Of a DNA stretch of 64,000 nt, positions 20,790 to 31,952 are shown in pieces. The notes beneath the pieces are model-generated. The model saw only the letters and a list, made by a program, of their open reading frames with translations, was not told where the DNA came from and did no database searches. Numbering within the stretch: position 1 is the stretch's first letter; every line of letters begins with the position of its first letter. Source of the stretch: Bacillus inaquosorum KCTC 13429 (GTDB lineage Bacteria > Bacillota > Bacilli > Bacillales > Bacillaceae). The stretch is taken from the NCBI RefSeq assembly GCF_000332645.1, contig NZ_AMXN01000002.1, forward strand, positions 434,001 to 498,000, given 5' to 3'. The translations under genes were made by a program, and so were the position numbers.

Positions 20790-20791
20790 AT

Positions 20792-20823
20792 AAAACCGGC
20801 AGAGAGTATTCTCTACCGGTTTA
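20792..20823. terminator. Bidirectional terminator between ysxD and ysxC
   Basis: AAACCGGCAGAG and CTCTACCGGTTT pair with one mismatch around a short loop, with A/T-rich flanks on both sides. The ysxC stop codon (TAG, 20815-20813) lies within the stem. Confidence 0.75.
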
Positions 20824-21400
20824 TCATTTTTTTGATCGCTCCCCAAGCTTCATCTTTCCCCTTTTTCGTTTCTGAGGAGAAGAGAATCAGTTCGTCTTCC
20901 GGATCAATATTTAATGTCTGTCGGACAACCTTCGCGTGTTTGTCCCATTTTCCTTTCGGGATCTTATCCGCCTTTGTAGCGATAACAATAACAGGAATGC
21001 CGTAATACTTTAAGAATTCATACATCTGCACATCATCATTAGACGGCGCATGCCGCAAATCAACGATCTGCACCACTGCTTTCAATTCCTCGCGTGTCGT
21101 GATGTATGTTTCAATCATTCTGCCCCAAGCTTCACGCTCAGATTTTGACACTTTGGCAAAACCGTAACCCGGTACATCCACAAAATGCAACTCATCATTG
21201 ATAATGTAGAAATTGAGCGTTTGTGTTTTTCCCGGTTTAGATGATGTTCTCGCAAGATTTTTGCGATTGATTAATGAATTGATAAAAGATGATTTTCCCA
21301 CGTTCGATCTTCCGGCCAGTGCAATTTCCGGAAGCCCGCCCTCAGGGTACTGTTCCGGCTTAACTGCACTGATCACGATTTCTGACTTTGTGACTTTCAT
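20813..21400 (-). CDS. ysxC: YsxC (EngB/YihA), essential ribosome-assembly GTPase
   Basis: 195 residues. The P-loop GRSNVGKS lies at residues 30-37, followed by G3 (DVPGYG) and G4 (TKAD). The EngB/YihA GTPases act in 50S ribosomal subunit assembly, and YsxC is essential in B. subtilis. Its start overlaps the lonA stop as ATGA, so it is translationally coupled to lonA, an arrangement common in Bacilli. Confidence 0.97.
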
Positions 21401-23721
21401 TTCTTCTCTCCTACTAAGGCATGTTCCAAAACTTCGTCTAAGTGGGACGCCAATATAAATGTCAGCCCTTCTCTGACGCTTTCCGGAATATCCTCTATAT
21501 CTTTTTCATTCTCTTTAGGCGCAATGATGGTCGTTAATCCCGCTCTATGCGCGCCAAGCGCTTTTTCCTTCAATCCGCCGATCGGCAGCACACGTCCGCG
21601 TAGCGTGATTTCCCCAGTCATGCCGACTTCGCGTGAAACCGCCCGCCCAGTTAAAGCAGAAACAAGCGCTGTCGCCATCGTAATACCGGCTGACGGACCA
21701 TCTTTAGGCACCGCACCCTCAGGTACATGTATATGAATATCATACTTCTCATGAAAGTCAGGTTCAATGCCAAGTTCTTCTGTTTTTGAACGCACATAGC
21801 TAAATGCAGCCTGAGCTGACTCTCTCATTACATCTCCGAGCTTTCCTGTCAGGATCAATTTTCCTTTCCCCGGAGAAAGCGATACTTCAATAGACAGCGT
21901 ATCTCCGCCGACGGTTGTATAGGCAAGCCCTGTAACTACACCTATCTGGTCTTCTGTTTCAGCTTGTCCGTATCTGAAAATCCGTTTTCCGATAAAGTCC
22001 TGAAGATTCTTCTCAGTGACCGTAATCCGTTTTCGCTCTTCAGCAACAATGGCTTTTGCGGCCTTACGGCAAATCGCGGCAAGCTGGCGTTCAAGACTTC
22101 TCACACCCGCTTCTCTCGTATAGTAGCGGATGATATCGAGAATCGCCTGGTCACGAAGCTGCAAGTTGCTTTTCTTGAGCCCGTGTTCCTTGATTTGCTT
22201 TGGAAGCAGGTGGTCTTTTACAATTTCGAGCTTTTCTACTTCTGTATAACCCGCAATATTAATAATTTCCATTCTGTCTCTAAGCGGGCCCGGGATCGTG
22301 GCCAAATTGTTCGCCGTTGCGATAAACAGCACTTTTGATAAATCAAAGGTTTCTTCAATATAGTGATCACTGAAGGTGCTGTTTTGCTCTGGATCAAGCA
22401 CTTCAAGCATAGCAGATGACGGGTCGCCTCTGAAATCAGATGACATTTTGTCAATTTCGTCTAATAAGAAGACCGGATTCAGCTTGCCGGCTTTTTTCAT
22501 GCCTTGAATAATGCGTCCAGGCATTGCTCCGACATAGGTCCGTCTGTGTCCGCGGATCTCTGATTCGTCACGCACGCCGCCGAGTGAGATTCTGACGAAT
22601 TTCCGGTCCAAGCTTTTTGCAATTGATTTGGCTAAAGACGTTTTCCCGACACCAGGAGGTCCCGCCAAGCAGAGAATCGGACCTTTCAGGGATTTTGTCA
22701 GCTTCTGGACAGCCAAATATTCTAAGATACGTTCTTTCACTTTTTCAAGTCCGTGATGCTCTTCGTCCAAGAGGCGTCCTGCCTCTTTCAAATCAAGCTT
22801 ATCATCTGTCTCATCCGTCCACGGGAGAGCAATCAGCCAGTCGATATAGTTGCGGATGACAGAGCTTTCTGCGGAACTTGACGGAATTTTTTCGTATCTG
22901 TTCAATTCCTTAAGCGCGGTTTCCTTCACATGGTCAGGCATGCCTGCTTCTTCGATTTTTTCCGTCAGTGTCTGAACTTCGCCTGTTTTGCCTTCTTTAT
23001 CGCCAAGCTCTTTTTGGATCGCCTTCATCTGTTCGCGCAAGTAGTATTCCTTCTGCGTACGCTCCATCGAACGTTTGACGCGCTGGCCGATCTTTTTCTC
23101 GATCTCAAGCACTTCTTTTTCATTATTAATAAAATCAATAACCTTGTTCAGCCTGTCTTTGACGTCAGCCGTTTCTAAAATATCCTGCTTATCCTTTAGT
23201 TTAAGGGGCAGGTGAGAAGCAACGATGTCTGCCATTCTCCCTGGCTCTTCGATATCAGTAACCGCGGCGTATGTTTCGGCCGAGATTTTTTTAGAAATTT
23301 TTATGTACTGATCAAAGTGATCTAACAAAGTCCGCATCAATGCTTCGTCTTCTGTATCTTTCGATTCATCTTCATGAATCAGCTGAATGTCGACCGACGT
23401 GTAATCCTCATGCTCATTGTATTTGACAATTTGGGCGCGCTTAAGGCCCTCAACTAACACACGAATCGTACCGTTCGGAAGCTTCAGCATTTGCTTAATT
23501 TTTGTATAGGTGCCGACAGTAAAAATCTCATCTTCACCCGGTTCGTCTATCGAAATATCCTGCTGAGTGGCTAAAAATATCATATGATCATGCATCATTG
23601 CCTGTTCAAGGGCCTGAACCGACTTGTCACGTCCTACATCTAAATGCAAAACCATCGTCGGGTACACTAATAAACCTCTTAAAGGGAGGAGCGGGATGCT
23701 GCGTTTTAATTCTTCTGCCAT
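21397..23721 (-). CDS. lonA: LonA, ATP-dependent protease
   Basis: 774 residues. The N-terminal substrate domain runs to about 200, a coiled coil follows, and the AAA+ module has Walker [10 protein letters not shown] and Walker [11 protein letters not shown]. The C-terminal protease domain has the catalytic serine in [12 protein letters not shown] (expected S677) and a lysine about 40 residues later in [14 protein letters not shown]. It degrades regulatory and misfolded proteins in the cytosol. A possible sigma-A promoter lies near 23765-23790 but its spacing is poor. Confidence 0.98.
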   Translation of the reverse strand: MAEELKRSIPLLPLRGLLVYPTMVLHLDVGRDKSVQALEQAMMHDHMIFLATQQDISIDEPGEDEIFTVGTYTKIKQMLKLPNGTIRVLVEGLKRAQIVKYNEHEDYTSVDIQLIHEDESKDTEDEALMRTLLDHFDQYIKISKKISAETYAAVTDIEEPGRMADIVASHLPLKLKDKQDILETADVKDRLNKVIDFINNEKEVLEIEKKIGQRVKRSMERTQKEYYLREQMKAIQKELGDKEGKTGEVQTLTEKIEEAGMPDHVKETALKELNRYEKIPSSSAESSVIRNYIDWLIALPWTDETDDKLDLKEAGRLLDEEHHGLEKVKERILEYLAVQKLTKSLKGPILCLAGPPGVGKTSLAKSIAKSLDRKFVRISLGGVRDESEIRGHRRTYVGAMPGRIIQGMKKAGKLNPVFLLDEIDKMSSDFRGDPSSAMLEVLDPEQNSTFSDHYIEETFDLSKVLFIATANNLATIPGPLRDRMEIINIAGYTEVEKLEIVKDHLLPKQIKEHGLKKSNLQLRDQAILDIIRYYTREAGVRSLERQLAAICRKAAKAIVAEERKRITVTEKNLQDFIGKRIFRYGQAETEDQIGVVTGLAYTTVGGDTLSIEVSLSPGKGKLILTGKLGDVMRESAQAAFSYVRSKTEELGIEPDFHEKYDIHIHVPEGAVPKDGPSAGITMATALVSALTGRAVSREVGMTGEITLRGRVLPIGGLKEKALGAHRAGLTTIIAPKENEKDIEDIPESVREGLTFILASHLDEVLEHALVGEKK

Positions 23722-23875
23722 GTGACTGACACCTCCGTGACTTTAGTATGAACCATTATAATACAACTTTTTCATCCTTGTACAATAAACGGCATGGTTC
23801 CATTTTCTATAAAACAGTCTCCTCGTAGTATACCCTTTCTTTCTGATATGAAAAAGGAAAAGATGTCCTTCATGA

Positions 23876-23903
23876 AAAAAACCCTATTTTAAAAAATAGG
23901 GTT
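23876..23903 (-). terminator. Terminator after lonB
   Basis: AACCCTATTTT and AAAATAGGGTT form an 11-base perfect stem with a very short loop, followed by TTTTTTT on the minus strand. The lonB stop codon lies at the foot of the stem. Confidence 0.9.
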
Positions 23904-25560
23904 AAACGGATTCTTTATTGATTTCAATATTAAACGGTTTTTGTTCCGTTGGCGGATTCACTAAAATTTCATCAAGCACTTCCTGGAACGTCTTTACTGC
24001 AATAATCGTGATTCCATCAATCTGCTTTAAAATCGACTGCTGATTTTCATATGGGATAATCACCTTTTTCGCACCGGACTGCTTGGCCGCTTTTATTTTC
24101 GGAATCACGCCTCCAATGGGTTTCACAAGACCGTTCAAGCTGATTTCACCCGTCATTGCAATGGTATTGTCAATTGGAATTTTGTGAATCGCCGAGAAAA
24201 TTCCTGCAGCCATCGCGATGCCCGCCGACGGACCGTCAATTGGAATCCCTCCTGGGAAATTGATGTGAATATCATAATCAGACGGCTTCATTCCCATTGT
24301 CCGGAGCACGGTTAACACATTTTCAACCGAACCCTTCGCCATGCTTTTTCGCCGGATTGATTTTGATTGGCTGCCGATGCTTTCTTCTTCAGCTATTCCC
24401 GTGATATTAATTGACCCTTTATCCTGAGCCGGGGTTACACTCACTTCGATTTCCAGCAGCGACCCGCTGTTAGGTCCATATACGGCAAGCCCATTTACAA
24501 TGCCGACCTGCGGTTCAGCACCGATTTTCTGCTCGTGCTTTGGAGTAAGCTGGCTGGAATGAATGACCCATTCAATATCCTCAATCGTAATGTCTTTCCG
24601 ATTCTCCGTTACCGCCATTCCCGCTGCGATTTGAATCATATTAACAGCTTCCCGCCCGTTCCGTGTATAGCTGGTCAGCAGATCCAGGCTTTCATCGGAA
24701 ATGTTTTTTTCAATTTTATCCGCTGCTGTTTTGGCAACGGTTTTCAGCTCATCCTTTTCAAGCTCACGGAAAAACACCTCTAAACAGCGGGATCGGATAG
24801 CTGGCGGAATTTCGTTCGGCATTCTTGTCGTCGCGCCAATCAGACGAAAATCAGCCGGCAGCCCATTTTGAAAAATATCGTGAATATGATTCGGGATTTG
24901 TGTGTTTTCCTCACTGTAATACGCACTGTCTAAAAAGACTTTTCTGTCCTCAAGCACCTTCAGCATTTTATTCATTTGAATAGGATGCAGCTCCCCTATT
25001 TCATCAATAAACAGCACACCGCCATGGGCATGGGTAACAGCTCCCTGCTTCGGCTGCGGAATCCCCGCCTGTCCCATTGCTCCGGCCCCTTGGTATATGG
25101 GGTCATGGACAGAGCCGATGAGCGGATCGGCAATTCCTCTTTCATCAAAACGAGCTGTTGTCGCATCGAGTTCCACAAAAACAGCCTGTTCTTTAAACGG
25201 TGATTGTTTATGTTTTTTCGCTTCTTCTAACACAAGCCGTGCAGCAGCTGTTTTCCCGACGCCCGGAGGTCCATAGACAATGACATGCTGTGGATTCGGC
25301 CCGCATAAAGCCGCCTTTAATGCTTTAATGCCGTCTTCCTGTCCGACGATATCTTGAAAGCTTTTGGGGCGGACCTTTTCAGATAATGGCTCAGACAAGC
25401 TGATAGCGCGCATTTTCCGAAGCTGCTCCATTTCCTTCTTTGATTCCTTATCTATCGTGACCTTTTGTGTCCTTTGATTTTTAAGCAAATTCCAAAAATA
25501 CAAACCAATGATGATCCCAAAAAACAGCTGAATAAATAACGCGATCCCTGTCCAACTCAT
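23902..25560 (-). CDS. lonB: LonB, sporulation-specific membrane-anchored Lon-type protease
   Basis: 552 residues. It differs from LonA: an N-terminal membrane segment (about residues 5-23) replaces the Lon substrate domain. Then come Walker [11 protein letters not shown], Walker B VLFIDEIGEL and the Lon proteolytic domain with the catalytic serine in IDGPSAGIAMAAG. In B. subtilis it is made in the forespore under sigma F. A sigma-F-like promoter is visible upstream, and the gene is flanked by terminators, so it is transcribed alone. Confidence 0.97.
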   Translation of the reverse strand: MSWTGIALFIQLFFGIIIGLYFWNLLKNQRTQKVTIDKESKKEMEQLRKMRAISLSEPLSEKVRPKSFQDIVGQEDGIKALKAALCGPNPQHVIVYGPPGVGKTAAARLVLEEAKKHKQSPFKEQAVFVELDATTARFDERGIADPLIGSVHDPIYQGAGAMGQAGIPQPKQGAVTHAHGGVLFIDEIGELHPIQMNKMLKVLEDRKVFLDSAYYSEENTQIPNHIHDIFQNGLPADFRLIGATTRMPNEIPPAIRSRCLEVFFRELEKDELKTVAKTAADKIEKNISDESLDLLTSYTRNGREAVNMIQIAAGMAVTENRKDITIEDIEWVIHSSQLTPKHEQKIGAEPQVGIVNGLAVYGPNSGSLLEIEVSVTPAQDKGSINITGIAEEESIGSQSKSIRRKSMAKGSVENVLTVLRTMGMKPSDYDIHINFPGGIPIDGPSAGIAMAAGIFSAIHKIPIDNTIAMTGEISLNGLVKPIGGVIPKIKAAKQSGAKKVIIPYENQQSILKQIDGITIIAVKTFQEVLDEILVNPPTEQKPFNIEINKESV

Positions 25561-25612
25561 GATGGTCCCTCCTGAAAAACAATTTATGTATCCAATTCAT
25601 TCCTCTGATTGC

Positions 25613-25642
25613 TAGTATCTCCCATAGAAGACGGGAATAAAC
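25613..25642 (-). promoter_or_regulatory. Sigma-F promoter of lonB
   Basis: The -35 GTTTA (25642-25638) and the -10 GGAGATACTA (25622-25613) are separated by 15 bases. The -10 fits GGnnAnAnTR at every fixed position and the -35 fits GYATA except at one base. It agrees with the known forespore expression of lonB. Confidence 0.8.
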
Positions 25643-25667
25643 GTTTTTCCGGAAGAGTTTGCAGGAC

Positions 25668-25702
25668 AAAAAAACCTCCTGAATGTCACCACTCAGGAGG
25701 TT
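25668..25702 (-). terminator. Terminator after clpX
   Basis: AACCTCCTGA and TCAGGAGGTT form a perfect 10-base stem with a 10-base loop and a following run of seven T on the minus strand. It isolates clpX from lonB. Confidence 0.92.
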
Positions 25703-25713
25703 CGTGCTTATCT

Positions 25714-26976
25714 TTATGCAGATGTTTTATCTTGGCTTACCTCAGTGCCGTCTTTTAATAAGAGGCGAGGAGGCTCTCCGTGTGTTACAGTTGCCCCGGT
25801 AATCACACATTTTTCAATGTCATCACGGGAAGGCAGCTCAAACATCACATCAAGCATAATACCTTCAATGATAGAACGGAGTCCGCGCGCTCCAGTCTTG
25901 CGTTCAATTGCTTTTTTAGCAATTTCAGAAAGCGCTTCTTCTTCAAACTCAAGTTCAACATTGTCAAGCTCAAGCATTTTCTTGAATTGCTTAACAAGAG
26001 CGTTTTTCGGTTTTGTTAAGATCGCAACCAACGCTTCCTCGTCGAGCTTTTCAAGGCTTGCAATAACCGGAAGACGTCCGATAAATTCAGGAATTAACCC
26101 GAAGCGAAGCAAGTCTTCAGGAAGCACTTTTGAAAGAAGGTCTTCTTTCTCCAGATCAGCAGCTTTATTGTCCCCACCGAATCCAATCACTTTTTGGCCT
26201 AAACGGCGTTTGATGATTTGTTCGATACCATCAAAAGCACCGCCGCAAATGAACAAAATATTTGTTGTGTCAATTTGAATGAATTCTTGATGAGGATGCT
26301 TACGTCCTCCTTGAGGCGGCACGCTTGCCACTGTACCCTCAAGAATTTTAAGCAACGCCTGCTGAACACCTTCACCTGACACGTCACGTGTAATAGACGG
26401 GTTTTCTGATTTTCTTGCCACTTTATCGATTTCATCAATATAGATAATGCCTTTTTCGGCTTTTTCTACATCATAGTCAGCAGCTTGGATGAGCTTCAAG
26501 AGAATATTCTCTACATCTTCACCCACGTATCCAGCTTCAGTCAAAGACGTAGCGTCCGCAATCGCAAACGGCACATTTAAAATGCGAGCCAATGTTTGCG
26601 CCAGAAGGGTTTTACCGCTTCCTGTAGGACCGATTAATGAAATATTACTTTTCGAAAGCTCAACATCATCAACTTTGCTGTTGGAGTTAATGCGCTTATA
26701 GTGGTTATACACAGCAACAGCGAGTGATTTCTTCGCTTGATCCTGGCCGATGACATATTCATTCAGAATTTCGCGGATTTCCTGAGGCTTCGGTACGTCT
26801 TTAAATTCTACTTCTTCTTCAGTTCCGAGTTCTTCTTCCACAATTTCAGTGCAGAGTTCGATACATTCGTCACATATATATACACCAGGTCCGGCTACAA
26901 GCTTACGAACCTGATCTTGTGTTTTTCCACAGAACGAGCATTTTAATTGTCCTTTTTCCTCGTTAAATTTAAACAT
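25714..26976 (-). CDS. clpX: ClpX, ATPase subunit of the ClpXP protease
   Basis: 420 residues from ATG 26976 ([16 protein letters not shown]), the standard start; the frame extends upstream without family similarity. It has an N-terminal C4 zinc-binding domain (CSFC ... CDECIELC), Walker A GPTGSGKT, Walker [10 protein letters not shown] and the IGF loop (KVIGFGGD) that docks on ClpP. It unfolds and feeds tagged substrates such as Spx to ClpP. It is monocistronic here, with a promoter near 27063-27092. Confidence 0.98.
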   Translation of the reverse strand: MFKFNEEKGQLKCSFCGKTQDQVRKLVAGPGVYICDECIELCTEIVEEELGTEEEVEFKDVPKPQEIREILNEYVIGQDQAKKSLAVAVYNHYKRINSNSKVDDVELSKSNISLIGPTGSGKTLLAQTLARILNVPFAIADATSLTEAGYVGEDVENILLKLIQAADYDVEKAEKGIIYIDEIDKVARKSENPSITRDVSGEGVQQALLKILEGTVASVPPQGGRKHPHQEFIQIDTTNILFICGGAFDGIEQIIKRRLGQKVIGFGGDNKAADLEKEDLLSKVLPEDLLRFGLIPEFIGRLPVIASLEKLDEEALVAILTKPKNALVKQFKKMLELDNVELEFEEEALSEIAKKAIERKTGARGLRSIIEGIMLDVMFELPSRDDIEKCVITGATVTHGEPPRLLLKDGTEVSQDKTSA

Positions 26977-27062
26977 TCTTTCACCCCTTAATCTTGTCTC
27001 ACTTTTTCTTTTACCGGCAGAGCAAAAGAAAATGATTCTTGAAACGAACGAGTATGTATTGC

Positions 27063-27092
27063 ATTTTACCATACTTTCCAAAAAGACGGTAA
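27063..27092 (-). promoter_or_regulatory. Likely sigma-A promoter of clpX
   Basis: TTACCG (27092-27087) and TAAAAT (27068-27063) are separated by 18 bases on the minus strand. The -10 is preceded by TATGG, a partial extended -10. Confidence 0.5.
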
Positions 27093-27189
27093 CAATGTGT
27101 TTCTGACTTGCACATTCTATATGTATGACAAAAAACAGCCTTGCATTAACTATCTTGCCCCAAGAAAAAGAGATATATCATAATTGTAC

Positions 27190-27224
27190 AAAACAAGGCA
27201 CGAATCATTCGCGCCCTGTTTTAT
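27190..27224 (-). terminator. Terminator after tig
   Basis: AAAACAGGGCGCGAAT pairs with ATTCGTGCCTTGTTTT with a few wobble pairs and ends in a T-run. It lies about 24 bases beyond the tig stop on the minus strand. Confidence 0.8.
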
Positions 27225-27247
27225 TATTACTATTATTATGCACCATA

Positions 27248-28522
27248 TTAACGGTTTTCTACAAGAAAATCAATTGCTTTGCGAACTTTTAAATCTTCCT
27301 TCATCGCGTCAGTAGAACCGATGGCTTGTTTAATATTTTCAACAGGCATGTTGTATGCTTCAGCCATTTTAGAAAGCTCAGCATCAACTTCCTCATCTGA
27401 TACTTCAAGGTTTTCCGCTTTCGCAATCGCCTCAAGAGTCAGGTTAGATTTTACGCGTTTTTCAGCATCTTCTTTCATTTGCTCTTTTAACGCAGCTTCA
27501 TCTTGGCCTGAGAATTGAGTGTAAAGCTCAAGGTTCATGCCTTGCATTTGCAGACGCTGTTCGAATTCTTTCAGCATGCGGTCAAGCTCAGTGTCGACCA
27601 TCGCTTGCGGCACATCGATTTCAGCATTTTCAGAAGCTTTCAGAACAAGCTCTTCACGCAATTTAGCGTCAGCTTCGTTTTCTTTTGCTTCTTCTAAACG
27701 TTTCTTTGTTTTTTCAGTTAATTCAGCAAGTGTTTCCACTTCTTCATCGATATCTTTTGCGAATTCATCGTCAAGCTCAGGAAGCTCTTTCGCTTTGATT
27801 TCGTGAATTTTCACTTTGAACACAGCTGGTTTGCCTGCAAGCTCTTCAGCGTGATACTCTTCAGGGAATGTCACTTCAACATCCTTCTCAGCACCTGCTT
27901 CAAGGCCGACTAACTGATCTTCGAAGCCAGGGATGAATGAACCAGAACCAACTTCTAGAGAGTAGTTTTCAGCTTTTCCGCCTTCGAACGCTTCGCCGTC
28001 AACGAATCCTTCGAAATCAAGAACAACTGTGTTTCCTTCTTCAACAGCGCCTTCTTCTTTTACAACAAGCTCAGCTTGACGCTCTTGAAGCGATTTTAGT
28101 TCATTTTGAACATCTTCGTCAGTTACAGCTGTGTCGTCTTTTTCAATGCCTAAGCCTTTGTAGTCGCCAAGCTTCACTTCAGGTTTTACTGTTACTTTCG
28201 CAGTGAAGATTAAGCTTTCGCCTTTTTCGATTTTTTCAACATCGATTTCAGGACGGTCTACCGGCTCGATTCCAGCTTCTTCAACCGCTTTAGGGTATTC
28301 TACAGGAAGAAGAATATCCAAAGCATCTTGGTAAAGAGCTTCTACGCCAAAGCGCTGTTCGAATAATCCGCGAGGAATTTTACCTTTACGGAATCCAGGA
28401 ATTGAAACTTGTTTTACTACTTTTTTAAATGCATCATCAAGTGCTGTTTTAAACGTTTCAGCATCAACTTCAACCGTTAAAACGCCTTCGTTGCCTTCTT
28501 GTTTTTCCCATTTTACAGACAT
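27248..28522 (-). CDS. tig: Tig, trigger factor
   Basis: 424 residues. The N-terminal ribosome-binding domain contains the signature [10 protein letters not shown], here about residues 43-52. The FKBP-type prolyl isomerase domain lies at about 160-245 and the helical C-terminal chaperone domain follows. Trigger factor binds nascent chains at the ribosome exit tunnel. The gene is monocistronic, with a promoter at 28708-28735, and precedes clpX as in many bacteria. Confidence 0.98.
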   Translation of the reverse strand: MSVKWEKQEGNEGVLTVEVDAETFKTALDDAFKKVVKQVSIPGFRKGKIPRGLFEQRFGVEALYQDALDILLPVEYPKAVEEAGIEPVDRPEIDVEKIEKGESLIFTAKVTVKPEVKLGDYKGLGIEKDDTAVTDEDVQNELKSLQERQAELVVKEEGAVEEGNTVVLDFEGFVDGEAFEGGKAENYSLEVGSGSFIPGFEDQLVGLEAGAEKDVEVTFPEEYHAEELAGKPAVFKVKIHEIKAKELPELDDEFAKDIDEEVETLAELTEKTKKRLEEAKENEADAKLREELVLKASENAEIDVPQAMVDTELDRMLKEFEQRLQMQGMNLELYTQFSGQDEAALKEQMKEDAEKRVKSNLTLEAIAKAENLEVSDEEVDAELSKMAEAYNMPVENIKQAIGSTDAMKEDLKVRKAIDFLVENR

Positions 28523-28707
28523 GTGTTTCCCTCCAAAAATCTATTCAGGTTGTGTCGGTCTTCCATTCTAAAGCAATCATTCGGCTTCGTCCAACAAAAA
28601 CAAAGCTGCCAAAGATCAGAATCATTATGTATAGATGTTAATAATGAACTGCAAAGCCTGTCCAACCGTATTTCTTATAACCCGTTATACACAAATACAA
28701 CCATTAT

Positions 28708-28735
28708 ATTATAACATAACACATAGCGCTTTCAA
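28708..28735 (-). promoter_or_regulatory. Sigma-A promoter of tig
   Basis: TTGAAA (28735-28730) and TATAAT (28713-28708) are separated by 16 bases on the minus strand. This leaves a leader of about 180 bases before the tig start, in which I see no recognised riboswitch. Confidence 0.6.
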
Positions 28736-28749
28736 CTATATGGCGCGAT

Positions 28750-29754
28750 TTACAAATAAGAAATTTCTTCAATATCTTTTATCATTGTGCACGCTTCATC
28801 GAGTTCTCTGTCGGTAAACTCATACATCATATGAAGTTCTTCTCTTTCAATTTCAATCCCGTGCATCTCGTAACCGACTTTATGCAGGGCAGCCGCCCAA
28901 AGATCGGCCGATAGCAATTTCGGCTGGAACGGATATAAAACGTACAGATGTCTTCTCCACAGTTCTTCTACTGCCGCGTATAAGGTTGGATTTTCATTTC
29001 CAAGCGTCTCATCCAGCACCCGGAGCACACGGTGTAAAATCGGAGCGGCATCAGGCGGGACAATCTCAGACGGTTCAATTGTCAAAGACTCGCCAAATTT
29101 AGTAATGTGCACCGGTTTGCTATACTCGTGCTCCGCCAATAGCATGACAATCATCGTTTTGATAATCGGGTGAGCTGAAGGGTCTTGAAGGATTGTTTTC
29201 AGCAGTCCTGTATACTTCGCTACATTGCGGTCTTTTAAGGAATGAATTAAATTCATTTGCTCCTCAGGGCTTGCCAGCACTTTCTCAGTGTCAATGGTAT
29301 CCTCATATTCCTCGGCCCAAGCCTCGTCCTCACGCTCCGGATCAGTCATTTTACGGCTGAAATCAAGCAGCTTATAAAATTGCTCTGCACTTTCTGCAGG
29401 CAGCTGGTTTTCTTCTAAAACGGCTTCAATGGTGCTTTTGACTTCTTCGTATTTTTTGAGCTGAATTAAGATGGTCATGTACACCTGCAAAACCGTAAAA
29501 TAATGGCCATAGCCTTCTTTGAGCATCTTCTCGCACACTCTTTTTGCCTCTTCCAATTCGCCCAGCTCTAAAAAGCAGATGGCCATCCCTAAGTGAAGAT
29601 CGGATTCAGTATCATCATATTTCATTGCTTCCGAAAACAGCTCAAGCGCTTCTTGATACTTTTTTTCCTTCAGTGATGCCATCCCTTTTTCCACAAGACG
29701 GTCTTTCAGATGAGGAAAAGGAATAATTTTTGCGTTCTTCTTGTCATGCGTCAT
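28750..29754 (-). CDS. ysoA: YsoA, TPR-repeat protein of unknown function
   Basis: 334 residues from ATG 29754, preceded by AAAGGA with 8-base spacing. The first half is rich in helices with tetratricopeptide-like repeats (EKKYQEALELFSEAMKYDDTESDLHLGMA and the following unit). The C-terminal half is acidic and unrelated to anything I recognise. TPR proteins mediate protein contacts; the partner is not known. It stands between the leu operon terminator and tig, in the same orientation as both. Confidence 0.88.
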   Translation of the reverse strand: MTHDKKNAKIIPFPHLKDRLVEKGMASLKEKKYQEALELFSEAMKYDDTESDLHLGMAICFLELGELEEAKRVCEKMLKEGYGHYFTVLQVYMTILIQLKKYEEVKSTIEAVLEENQLPAESAEQFYKLLDFSRKMTDPEREDEAWAEEYEDTIDTEKVLASPEEQMNLIHSLKDRNVAKYTGLLKTILQDPSAHPIIKTMIVMLLAEHEYSKPVHITKFGESLTIEPSEIVPPDAAPILHRVLRVLDETLGNENPTLYAAVEELWRRHLYVLYPFQPKLLSADLWAAALHKVGYEMHGIEIEREELHMMYEFTDRELDEACTMIKDIEEISYL

Positions 29755-29837
29755 ACCTATATTCCTTTCAGGCATTTATTTTGTTCAAGTGTATCAACAC
29801 CTGTGAACAAACACAAGAAATGAAAGGTTTCATCAGG

Positions 29838-29873
29838 CAAAAAAAGCCGCCGGACAAATGCCGGCAGCTTTTT
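29838..29873 (-). terminator. Terminator of the ilv-leu operon
   Basis: AAAAAGCTGCCGG pairs with CCGGCGGCTTTTT, with one wobble or mismatch, and is followed by T. It directly follows the leuD stop codon. Confidence 0.9.
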
Positions 29874-30472
29874 CAGGCTTTAAGCCACGAACTTCTTTGT
29901 GATTCAAATTCCTTGATTTCGTCTTCAAGCAAAAGCGTTAATGAAATTTCATCATAGCCGTTGATGAGCATCTCTTTCCAATGCGGATCTACTTCGAATG
30001 AAATTTGATTGCCTTCCCTATCATGAATAAGCTGATTTTCAAGTTCAACAGTCATCTGTAATGACTGGTTTTCATACTGACCGACAAGCTTTTTCCAATT
30101 GTCATATGGCATGCGAATCGGCAGCATACCGTTTTTAAAGCAGTTCTGGTGGAAAATATCAGCAAATGACGGCGCAATAATGATTTTAAATCCATAATCA
30201 TCAAGTGCCCACGGAGCGTGTTCTCGAGATGATCCGCAGCCGAAGTTTTCTCCTGCTATTAAAATGGAAGCGCCTTGATAAGCCGGCTGGTTTAATTCAA
30301 ATTCAGGGTTCGGTTCACCGTTCGCATCATATCTCCAGTCAAAGAATGCAAAACGGCCGTAGCCTGTTCTTTCAATCCTCTTCAAAAATTGCTTAGGAAT
30401 AATTTGGTCAGTGTCAACATTGATTCGATTTAATACGGCCGCTTTCCCCGTATGAGTTTTCAAAGGTTCCAT
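29873..30472 (-). CDS. leuD: LeuD, 3-isopropylmalate dehydratase small subunit
   Basis: 199 residues from ATG 30472 (MEPLKTHTGK), preceded by GGAG with 8-base spacing. It is the swivelling aconitase-type domain: NVDTDQIIPKQFLK and GENFGCGSSREHAPWAL are the standard motifs. With LeuC it isomerises 2-isopropylmalate to 3-isopropylmalate. It is the last gene of ilvBHC-leuABCD and lies 12 bases after leuC. Confidence 0.97.
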   Translation of the reverse strand: MEPLKTHTGKAAVLNRINVDTDQIIPKQFLKRIERTGYGRFAFFDWRYDANGEPNPEFELNQPAYQGASILIAGENFGCGSSREHAPWALDDYGFKIIIAPSFADIFHQNCFKNGMLPIRMPYDNWKKLVGQYENQSLQMTVELENQLIHDREGNQISFEVDPHWKEMLINGYDEISLTLLLEDEIKEFESQRSSWLKA

Positions 30473-30484
30473 CTCGCGCACTCC

Positions 30485-31903
30485 TTACACAACTGTTTTT
30501 TCCTGATAAAACTTTCTGACATCAACGAAGTGTCCGTGAATGGCGGCCATCGCAGCCATTGCCGGGCTGACGAGATGTGTTCTTGCACCTTTTCCTTGTC
30601 TGCCCTCGAAGTTGCGGTTAGAGGTTGACGCACAGCGCTCTCCCTCAGGAACAACGTCATTATTCATGCTTAAACACATGCTGCAGCCTGACTCTCTCCA
30701 TTCAAATCCAGCTTCCAAGAAAATTTGGTCAATCCCTTCTTTCTCAGCCTGTAGCTTCACGCTTTGAGATCCGGGAACAACAATGGCTCTTACGCTGTCA
30801 GCTACCTTCTTCCCTTTGATCATATCAGCAGCCTGGCGAAGGTCAGTCATGCGAGAATTTGTGCAAGAACCGATAAATACGTGCTCCACTTTGATATCTT
30901 CTATTTTCTGATGAGGAGTCAGCCCCATATATTCATAAGCGCGAATCGCTTCTTTTTTGTCATCTTCCGCGGAAAAGCTTTCCGGCGCAGGAACCTCGGA
31001 ATCGACAGGAAGAACCATTCCCGGGTTGATGCCCCATGTCACCATAGGAGAAATGTCGTTGCCGTCAAGGACGATAGATTTATCGTAAACAGCGCCCGGA
31101 TCTGTGCGCAGCGCCTTCCATTCCTCTACGGCCTTGTCAAATTCTTCGCCTTTTGGCGTGTATTTGCGGTTTTTGCAATATTCAAATGTCACCTCGTCAG
31201 GTGCAATCAAACCTGCTCTTGCCCCTGCTTCAATTGACATGTTACAAACGGTCATCCGCTCATCCATCGTCATATTTCTGAATACTTCCCCAGTGTATTC
31301 AATGACATAGCCAGTGCCGAATTTCACACCGTATTTGCCGATGACAGCAAGAATGACATCCTTTGCCGTTACCCCTTTTTGAAGCGTTCCGTCTACGCGC
31401 ACTTCAAGTGTTTTCGGACGCTGCTGCCACAGTGTCTGTGTGGAAAGAACATGTTCAACTTCACTCGTCCCGATTCCAAATGCAAGGGCGCCGAATGCAC
31501 CATGGGTTGATGTATGGCTGTCGCCGCATACAATCGTTTTCCCCGGAAGTGTTAAGCCCAGTTCAGGACCGACGACATGGACAATCCCTTGATCCACACT
31601 GTGAAGATCGGCAAGGCGCACGCCAAATTCTTCACAGTTTCGTTCAAGCGCCGTCACCTGGCGTTTCGCAACTTCATCCTTTATCTCAAAACGATTGACG
31701 GTCGGGATGTTGTGGTCCATTGTCGCAAATGTGTTTTGCGGTCTTCTGACCTTCCTTCCCTTTTGTCTCAACCCTTCAAATGCCTGAGGAGACGTCACCT
31801 CATGAATAAGATGCAAATCAATATAGAGAAGATCCGGTTTTCCCTCACCATGTTTTACAATATGCTGATCCCAAATCTTTTCGATGATTGTTCGAGGCAT
31901 CAT
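30485..31903 (-). CDS. leuC: LeuC, 3-isopropylmalate dehydratase large subunit
   Basis: 472 residues. The three cysteines of the [4Fe-4S] cluster are present, in [10 protein letters not shown] and in [10 protein letters not shown]. Other aconitase-family motifs include [24 protein letters not shown]. It works with LeuD in leucine synthesis. The gene sits between leuB and leuD with short gaps, as in the standard Bacillus operon. Confidence 0.97.
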   Translation of the reverse strand: MMPRTIIEKIWDQHIVKHGEGKPDLLYIDLHLIHEVTSPQAFEGLRQKGRKVRRPQNTFATMDHNIPTVNRFEIKDEVAKRQVTALERNCEEFGVRLADLHSVDQGIVHVVGPELGLTLPGKTIVCGDSHTSTHGAFGALAFGIGTSEVEHVLSTQTLWQQRPKTLEVRVDGTLQKGVTAKDVILAVIGKYGVKFGTGYVIEYTGEVFRNMTMDERMTVCNMSIEAGARAGLIAPDEVTFEYCKNRKYTPKGEEFDKAVEEWKALRTDPGAVYDKSIVLDGNDISPMVTWGINPGMVLPVDSEVPAPESFSAEDDKKEAIRAYEYMGLTPHQKIEDIKVEHVFIGSCTNSRMTDLRQAADMIKGKKVADSVRAIVVPGSQSVKLQAEKEGIDQIFLEAGFEWRESGCSMCLSMNNDVVPEGERCASTSNRNFEGRQGKGARTHLVSPAMAAMAAIHGHFVDVRKFYQEKTVV

Positions 31904-31952
31904 CTTTTATTTCCTCCCTCTACCTATGAACTAAGACCGCTTAACAAAGCTG